Source: Oehlia diaphana (taxonomy: Eukaryota; Glomeromycota; Glomeromycetes; Glomerales; Glomeraceae). Taken from it: a stretch of DNA of 15,345 nucleotides. The notes under the pieces were generated by a model, which saw nothing but the letters and a program-made list of their open reading frames with translations, searched no databases and had not been told where the DNA came from. Within the stretch, counting starts at the first letter, position 1; every line of letters starts with the position of its first letter. The stretch lies in assembly GCA_003833135.1 (NCBI GenBank), contig QZLH01000597.1, forward strand, positions 14,776 through 30,120. The letters are read 5' to 3'. Made by a program: the position numbers and the translations under genes. This document shows positions 9,066-15,345 of the stretch, piece after piece.

Positions 9066-12000
9066 TTAATTTTTTATAGCTTTCAATTGTTCAATTTTCT
9101 TATAAATATCGATATTATTGGCATTACGATCTTCAAGATTTTTTATCAAATTTTCGATATTATCATTTAAACTTTTCTTCATCATTTTGAATTTTTCGAT
9201 TTCAATTTTAATATCATCATCATCATCATATTTCCAAATTGAAGATTTATCATAATCCTTATCTTTAAAAACGAATTCTGCGAAAGTGGATTTTTTTTCA
9301 ACATCCTTAAAAATAGGTCCATCATTTTTCCTATCCTCATACCACGTTTCAAAATGTTCCGATCGGCCAATATAGTAAATATATTTAGGATCATAATCAT
9401 GGGACGAAAAATAATAATGATGCAATGCTTCATAATTTGCAATTTGATTCGCTCTAAATCTTAATAAAGCTTGTCTACCTTTAGTAGCTGCTTCTTCGTA
9501 CACACCACTAAAAATAAATAAATATAACTCATTACATCCTAAAATAAATATTGAATCAAAATTTGATAAAAATGCCCTCACCCCATAAAAGCGATCAACA
9601 TATTTTGTAAAATAGTTATTAAAAGGATACTGGCGATCAAAGTAAATACTTCAACAGCCCAAAAATCAAATGTATCTCTTTGAACAAAATTCCCGTTAAG
9701 CCAATAATATGTAGCTACAATTGCTGTAGGAAAAAATGAAAATGGATTATCATCCCAATCTGTAGGATCAAAATTAGCTTTCATTTCGACATTAAATTCT
9801 TGGCCGTTTACGAGATTCGTAGCAATTCCATTAAACGTTGAATCTTTAGTTTTAATGTTCTTTGGATCATAAAGCAGAATATACCTATATAATAATGAAT
9901 TTTTTTGTTATTTTACGTTTAAAAAATAATTAAAATGAAATATTAAAAAACTTTTAAAGCAAGGTAATACAAATGAAATTATTACGACGACGTTAAATAT
10001 AATAAATGGAAGCACGGCTTTGATAATTACTATAACATAGTAAATATAAATGGCGATATCTATCAAAGAAATATAATTGTAACAAGTATCCATCAATAAT
10101 TTGTCACCATTTCCTTAAAGAAATTAATGTAATGTATATATATATATATACTTGGTATTAAACGGAGATACGAAATCTAAAAAATTATAAAATTTATTAA
10201 ATTATACTTAATATTTAATTGCAAAATTGCAACACAAAATACTAACCATTTCAATCCAAAGAAAAAAAATGAAAAAGATATTAACGCAATAAATCCAGAA
10301 TCAATGTTTCAACACTTTCAAAGCCATCTGAAAAGCGAAAACTTCTAAGCATTATTGACATTACAATCACGGGAAGTAAAATGGAAAATACATCAAAATA
10401 ATTAAATATATCATTAAAATATTTTCTATGCCCGTGAAAGTATAACTCTATAAATTCAGTGATTAATAGATAAGCTGCTAAATAATAAAATATGAAAATT
10501 AATGCAACTAAAAAATTTCGAAATCTCCCGCTTATAATTTCATGACTCAAATATTCCCAACTAACAAATATATAACATAAGGCAAAAACAAGAAATCGAA
10601 GAAAAAGGAAGAAAAAGAAATTTCTCGCTTTTGGCCACCGAAAATCAATAACCGCCTCGGTTGCTGGATTGTCATATATATCATCATTATTCTCGTATCG
10701 CACCACCCTAGAAAAAGGGCTTAATTTTTCTTTCTCATCCCGTCCAATTTTATACCATCGTGGTATAAATAAGAACAAAAAAACATTTAAGACAATTTTT
10801 ATTCTAGAATTTTCTATATTTTTATGTGAAATTATATCTCTAGTAAATCCAGGAAGAGGAACAACTCTTAACGCTAAAGGCGACTTTTCAATATAATTAT
10901 CAAAATCTTCTAAGAAATTATACAATTTTTTAAAAGGCTTCACCAACTTTCCAATTCTATTGTACCATTTACTATACTCGTCGGATTGCAGTTTATCTAT
11001 TCTAAACGCCGTAAATTTAATGTTATGGTTACGTTTCGCTTGGTATTTTATTGGTTATATTATAAGAATCTTGTACTGAAAAGTAGTCATGATTTGCAAA
11101 ACATTCTTTACGAAATATCTTTCTGGCATAATCATCTGTGATAAAAGATGTATATATCATAAATCCTTTTGAAAACAAAAAATTAGAATTGAAAAAAAAG
11201 ACGAACCGTAATTATATTTAAATAATAAAGGTAATGCCTTAGACACAGTACTCATCCAACCCCCACTATCCGTTGCATGTCTAGAATAATATTCCAAAAG
11301 ATAAGCAACAATGACGGTATCTTTGATTTCACGGCCAAGATATAAAAAATAAGTTAATCAATTTGTTCATTGATGTATAGTAATGCTTAAAATTAATTAA
11401 TAAATTTGCCTTTGCAATGATAAATTGCTAATTCCATAACATTCATTATTTCATACTTCTCGGTATGGTCAGTTTTTTTTTCCAAAATGTTTCCCTCAGT
11501 AAATGTAAATTATTGGCGTTTTTATCGTCATCATTGTTTCCAAATAATATAAATTTTATCAAATGATCACAATCACCAAGAATCAAATTTTTCATAACGT
11601 TACGTCGAACATCTAGTAACCTAAAATCATCAGGCTTGCACTTAATAAATCTCCATATTATATGATTAATATATGTACAACCATGTCTTCATACTTTATT
11701 AAAAAAAAAAAATAAATATTAATAAAATGCTTTTTGTTAAGAAAACATGTTGAATTATGTAATATATTGTAAACACTTACGAGATGCTCTTTAGTGTAAC
11801 TCACGAGAAATTTCTTACGTTTATTGATAAATTCCAATGCTTTACACGCATGCCTGACTGCATTAACTTTATCAATAATACCTTGTCGTTGAATTACCTT
11901 TTCCTTCCTTTCTACTTTATTTTTTACCTTCGATTTCACTTGATTTTTTTCCTCTTCTCTGTCCCTCTCAATTTCTATTATCGCTACTTCTTTCTTCCTT

Positions 12001-12071
12001 TTCATTCTATTAATTTAAATATCATCATCTTTATTTATTTCGAGTTCATCTCCGCTCACGTCCTTTGAAAC
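9066..12071 (-). pseudogene. 5'-truncated pseudogene of the TRP-like channel (tandem duplicate)
   Basis: Exon equivalents (minus strand) are 12071-11781 (exon 4 end), 11693-11410, 11335-11207, 11135-10247, 10176-10152, 10059-9971, 9884-9582 and 9507-9066. It lacks the propeller-like N-terminus and any start. Lesions seen by comparison with the intact gene: GAA to TAA at 12017-12015; +2 nt near 11685; -10 nt near 11475; intron 5 donor GT to GC (11409-11408) and acceptor AG to TG (11337-11336); -1 nt near 11048, 10305 and 10265; -11 nt at the exon 9 end (9971). Exons 10 and 11 stay open, keeping the pore (FPTAIVATYYWLNGNF), S6 (QNMLIAFMG) and the GRQALLRFRANQ helix. An Asp-rich ATC repeat (9211-9228) differs from copy A. 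A multi-exon functional product is very unlikely; a short transcript from the 3' exons cannot be excluded. Confidence 0.85.
10135..10150. repeat. (TA)8 microsatellite at the intron 8 donor of the pseudogene
   Basis: On the minus strand the donor after the microexon reads GTATATATATATATATA, where the intact gene has GTAAATATAA at the same place (2907). The expansion starts inside the donor consensus, so it alters positions +4 to +6 of the splice site. Confidence 0.6.
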
Positions 12072-12604
12072 ATTTTGACATATCCTTTTAACATTTTTAT
12101 TTTTTAAAGTGCTCAAATATAATTATTAATATTAGCACCTCAATTTTTATTGAGACCCGTCGATTTAAAACTTATATTTACGGAAAGAATTAATTGATAA
12201 AATATATATTATATACGGTTATTTTATTTATTATTTTTTAATATATAATAGAATGAATACATGACATTTTTAAAGTAATTATAAAAATTATAAAAGCATT
12301 TGTAAAATAACAAAATAATTTTGTTAAGAAATTACATAAATAAATAAATAAACCAGATATTTATTCTTCTTTCCAATATATAATAGAATGATTTTTTATA
12401 ATGATCTATGCGTGACACTATAAATCAAAAAGTTTTTTTTCGTAAAGATGTAAAATTTTATAGTTGGTCAAGATATAAAGAAATCGAAAATCACAACCGA
12501 ATTTGGACACCCAAATAAAATCGAGTATTTATTTCAGTCGTGAAAAATTTTTTTTGCTGATCGACGAGATCTTTTTGCTCTCGATTAATAAATTTAACTT
12601 AATT
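12072..12604. other. AT-rich spacer between the two pseudogenes
   Basis: No gene is visible. The frame that is open from 12503 runs into the possible start at 12605 without domain content upstream of it. The two relics are convergently placed in the sense that their 5' ends face each other here: the channel pseudogene is on the minus strand, the synthetase relic on the plus strand. Any promoter of the synthetase gene would lie here, but no element stands out. Confidence 0.45.
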
Positions 12605-12718
12605 ATGTTTCATCATAGTTTATTACGAAAAAGAAATTATTTTCCTAATAAATTTAGATTAAAATTTTTAAGGATATTGTTATTAAAAAATTTTCTTCAA
12701 AATTAATTGACGAATCAT

Positions 12719-12719
<1 letters not shown>

Positions 12720-12789
<70 letters not shown>
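12720..12789 (+). repeat. 70-nt poly(A) run inside the synthetase pseudogene
   Basis: An uninterrupted run of 70 A follows GACGAATCATC and precedes GAAATAATAATGG. It sits between the possible presequence and the first conserved synthetase block, where the frame reads ...LIDESSK then lysines. Both sides are otherwise synthetase-like and introns are kept downstream, so this is more likely slippage expansion of a lysine-coding A-run than the tail of a retrocopy. The true length may differ in the genome. Confidence 0.7.
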
Positions 12790-12791
<2 letters not shown>

Positions 12792-13420
12792 AATAATAAT
12801 GGTTTAAGCAAATTGTATAATGATACTTTGTTTTTACCAAAAATAAAACTTTCCATAAAGGGCTGAGGCTGTTAATAGAGAAGAAATTTTGTTTCAAGAT
12901 CGATGCTTTAAAGATCTATACAAATGGCAGGTATTTAGATTTTTTTTCTTTTTTTTGATACTTATTTCTTCTTTTATTTTTTGTTTAGTTATTTTAGTTA
13001 TTGAAATTTGTTTATTAATGATTACTAGATAGAAAATATTCCAAAAGAAATGTTTGTATCACATGATGGTCCACCTTATACTAATGGAAACTTATACATA
13101 GGTAATTGTAATTTCATCATTTTAATTCAATTTTAATTTATTTTTAAAATCTAATTATTTAATTATATTTATGTCACACGCTATTGAAAGACATTATAGA
13201 TTCAGTTGTTATAAGGTATTACATGAGTAAGTTTTATAATAATTTATACGGATTACTTTTTTGTATTCTCAATTATTAAGTTAAATTCCAGGATGTGATT
13301 GTCGATGGTTTTCAATTGAATTAAAAGCATTAACGAATTAAGTGTAAGATTATTATTATTTATTTTACCGTCAATTATAATTCGAAATAATTAATTTTGA
13401 TAAATGACATTTTTTCAAAG

Positions 13421-13456
13421 TTCTGTAAAGTTCTGTAAAGTATTTCCCAATTTCCC
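13421..13456 (+). repeat. Short tandem repeats in the synthetase pseudogene
   Basis: TTCTGTAAAG occurs twice head to tail (13421-13440), followed directly by a near repeat of ATTTCCCA. They lie in the non-coding stretch after the KAL block and before the YEVKQL block, where functional synthetase genes would have coding sequence, so they mark locally rearranged DNA. Confidence 0.5.
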
Positions 13457-14896
13457 ATAATCCCATTATGTTCAACTAATAAATTCTTTTCTTTGAATTT
13501 CTATTCTAAAGCGCTTTTTTGCTACTTCACCAATATGTAATGGCGATTAAATATTTTTCAACGTCCTGGTATGAAAAGCTTTTACGTTTTTTTTTTTTAA
13601 TTTTTCGCATGGTATTTTCTTAATAATGGGTTGATTTTAGAAAATGAGTACGAAGTTAAACAGTTACAGGTGCTTTATAGCATGACTCTAAGAAAGTATT
13701 ATTATTATTTTACCAAAGTTGATTTGTTTTAAATTGACGAGCTTATTCTTTTTTAAGGATAGATTTACAGGCAAAATAAACCCATATATTGGCCTCTTTC
13801 TTCAAGGTAGCCGTAAAATGTAAATTTGTATTTGTAAATTTATTCTTAAAAATATTTAAATTCATTCTTTAATCTTTTTTTAGTACTTCTTTAGCTGAAG
13901 CAGAATTAGAATATCGTGATGACTATCAAAGCAAATATGTTTATGCGAAGTTCCCAGTAATTGATTCAAGTAAGTAAACATTAAGAATATGTCTTATTAA
14001 AAAGGTTTATAATTTTATAAATAACTAATAATTTTTTTTTATTTTTCAATCTTAAAAGTCACAAGAAGTAAGTTATAATCGTTAATTGTATTTTTATTTA
14101 TATAAAATTACTAATCAGAATTTATTTTTTATAGATTTTAAATAAATAAATATATATACTATATCATTATCACAAATAGTTCCGTATCTTGTAGGCATAA
14201 GGAAAATGATAGTGTATTCAAGTCAGGGGGTATGATTTGGTACGTAATTTTTTTTTTTTAAAAAAAAAAAAAAAATTAATTATATTCACTAATTATAGGA
14301 TGAAAAATGGAATAATCAATCTTTGCAACAAGAGTGGAATACTTTGAAGCATTTAAGAAATGAAGTAAATCAGTTGCTAGTAACTGCCAGAAAGACAAGT
14401 ATGCTTTAATATTTTAGTTTTATTTATTTGATTGGTTATCCATTTTTTTCTTTTTAAAAAAAAACATTAAAATTTATTTATATAGACTTATAAAAAGTTC
14501 CTCAGATTATAATGTAGAATTATATGTAAATTCTTCAGAATTATTACATTTATTACGAAGTCATGGTATGTACTGTAATACATATTGTTGTTCATTAAAA
14601 GAACTTTAATTTATTTTTCTAATCATCCTTTTTATATTAAATTTATTTAAAATTAAAATCTATTTTTACAACTTCAGATGCAACAATATCTTCGTCTTTG
14701 GAAATGATTTGAGAATTGTTCGATATATACTAACAAAATTGATTTATCTGATGGGATTTGTAAGATTATAATTAAAAGAGCTTCTTTATTTAAATGTCCT
14801 AGGTGTTGGAATTATAATGCACGAACAGAAGGTGAATTATGCAAAAGTTGCGAAAATTGGTGTTTTAGAAATTTGTATCATTTGTTAGATTATTAA

Positions 14897-15345
14897 CTTT
14901 TTTAATTAAAATATTTATTAAATAAACAGCATATTAATACTTAAAATTAATATATTTTACAAATCATACGACATTCACATAATATTTTGTAGTATATATA
15001 ACAAATTTGTAAATATCTTTATTTAATAAATGAATAAGTTTAATATATAAAAAAAATAATCATTTAAATTACAAACTAAGAAACTACATGATACTCTAAT
15101 CTTAGCTTTAAATAATTCAAAATAAAATAATAATTGACTGATATTCTTATGATCTTATCAATAAAATTTGTAAAAATAGTTTAAAATCTATCTAAAATAA
15201 AATAAATTAATTAATTAATTGCCGATCCGCCTAAAATCGGCACTGCGTTACTAATAAAATTCGGGGTTAAATTTGCCGATTTTGTGCTAGAACACAAACT
15301 TCAAAAAAGGATATCTCATAGATGACATATTGACTATAAAAAAAA
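14897..15345. other. AT-rich 3' flank of the synthetase pseudogene, then a GC-richer segment
   Basis: No gene is visible. From 14897 to about 15220 the DNA is AT-rich with several AATAAA-like words after the last relic exon (for example near 14920). At about 15221 the composition changes abruptly to GCCGATCCGCC..., which continues towards the window edge. See the separate inverted-repeat entry. Confidence 0.5.
15221..15296. repeat. GCCGAT inverted repeats, possible edge of a repeat element
   Basis: GCCGAT (15221-15226) pairs with ATCGGC (15236-15241), and AAAATCGGCA (15233-15242) is the exact reverse complement of TGCCGATTTT (15274-15283). TGTG (15283-15286) and CACA (15293-15296) form a further small stem. 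The same hexamer is thus used in two alternative hairpins, following a (TTAA)n stretch at 15208-15219. This could be the terminus of a transposable element continuing beyond the window; no coding part is in view to prove it. Confidence 0.45.

Larger units (their letters stand above)
8140..12071. repeat. Segmental duplication, copy B (truncated, decayed)
   Basis: Same-orientation partner of 590-4839, shifted by about 7.25-7.5 kb. It carries the 3' flank (8140-9065) and exons 11 to mid-4 (9066-12071). At 12071 the match to copy A ends sharply within exon 4; 12072 onwards shows no trace of the remaining exon 4 or exons 3-1. The breakpoint is therefore either the end of the duplicated unit or a later 5' deletion. 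Confidence 0.75.
12605..14896 (+). pseudogene. Isoleucyl-tRNA synthetase pseudogene, mitochondrial/bacterial type
   Basis: Fragments follow class Ia isoleucyl-tRNA synthetase in order. MFHHSLLRKRNYFPNK (from ATG 12605) is basic and could be a mitochondrial presequence, but stops at 12704. After the poly(A) run come NDTLFLPKIK, then RAEAVNREEILFQDRC and DLYKWQ (to 12930), then ENIPKEMFVSHDGPPYTNGN-LYIG (13029-13101), then HTLLKDIIDSVVIRYYM (13173-13226), IPGCDCRWFSIELKAL (13286-13332), YEVKQLQVLYSM (about 13647), KPIYWPLSS (to 13806), TSLAEAELEYRDDYQ (from 13884), DEKWNNQSLQQEW (14299-14398), SSDYNVELYVNSSELL (to 14565) and FKCPRCWNY...CKSC (14792-14851), a zinc finger. Lesions: HIGH is YIGH; GWDCHGLPIE is GCDCRWFSIE; stops at 12856, 13339, 13760 and 14710; one acceptor is AT (13171-13172). 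Most of the CP1 editing domain and the KMSKS loop are missing between about 13970 and 14298. Without these it cannot charge tRNA-Ile. Confidence 0.85.

Noticed and set aside
9066..12071. Copy B as a retrotransposed (processed) copy
   Set aside because: All introns between exons 4 and 11 are present, and the 3' flank is duplicated too, so it arose at the DNA level.
9066..12071. Copy B as a functional second channel gene
   Set aside because: A nonsense codon, several frameshifts, a lost acceptor and the absence of the first three exons cannot be fixed by any alternative splicing I could construct.
12720..12789. Poly(A) run as the tail of a LINE-type or processed insertion
   Set aside because: There is no target-site duplication that I can see, and synthetase-like coding sequence with introns continues directly after it.
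1..15345. tRNA, rRNA, CRISPR or prokaryotic mobile element
   Set aside because: No cloverleaf with a T-loop consensus, no rRNA-like conserved blocks, no regularly spaced identical repeats, and no transposase-like frame was found by eye; a tRNAscan or repeat search would be decisive.

Overview
The window looks like nuclear DNA of a eukaryote with very AT-rich, intron-dense genes. Introns are short (71-88 bp in the intact gene), mostly GT...AG, and interrupt codons in all phases. Combined with the protein type found here (long proteins with a propeller-like N-terminus and a TRP-like ion-channel C-terminus, in tandem copies), this points to an arbuscular mycorrhizal fungus (Glomeromycotina, Rhizophagus-like). 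The lineage is an inference from gene style, not from a marker gene. I see no prokaryotic operon, CRISPR array, rRNA or convincing tRNA.

Layout. (1) 1-1807: AT-rich non-coding DNA; its right part (from about 530-590) is the 3' flank of the first channel gene. (2) 7058-1808, minus strand: one complete, apparently intact 11-exon gene. Every exon-exon join keeps frame and the spliced CDS is 4461 nt (1486 codons plus stop). It encodes a propeller-like N-terminus, a Lys/Glu-rich linker, a soluble linker domain and a six-transmembrane TRP-like channel with a pore loop and C-terminal helices. A 25-nt microexon encodes the S4 end. (3) 7059-8090: AT-rich spacer with an (AT)n run next to the gene start and a degenerate poly(A)/poly(T) repeat tract. 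(4) about 8090/8140-12071: a second, same-orientation copy of the 3' part of the channel gene plus its 3' flank. It keeps the exon-intron structure but lacks the first three exons and most of exon 4, and it carries a nonsense codon, several frameshifts and damaged splice sites, so it is a truncated tandem-duplicate pseudogene. (5) 12605-14896, plus strand: a decayed, internally deleted isoleucyl-tRNA synthetase gene of the mitochondrial/bacterial type, with a possible mitochondrial presequence, a 70-nt poly(A) run, YIGH in place of HIGH, stop codons, and a retained C-terminal zinc-finger exon. (6) 14897-15345: AT-rich DNA ending in a GC-richer stretch with GCCGAT inverted repeats that may be the edge of a repeat element.

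Functional reading: only the 1808-7058 gene looks able to make a full protein, a membrane cation channel of the TRP-like class with a large cytoplasmic propeller-like domain. The other two genes look like relics. The window reads as a duplication-rich accessory region where members of a channel family are copied in tandem and decay.
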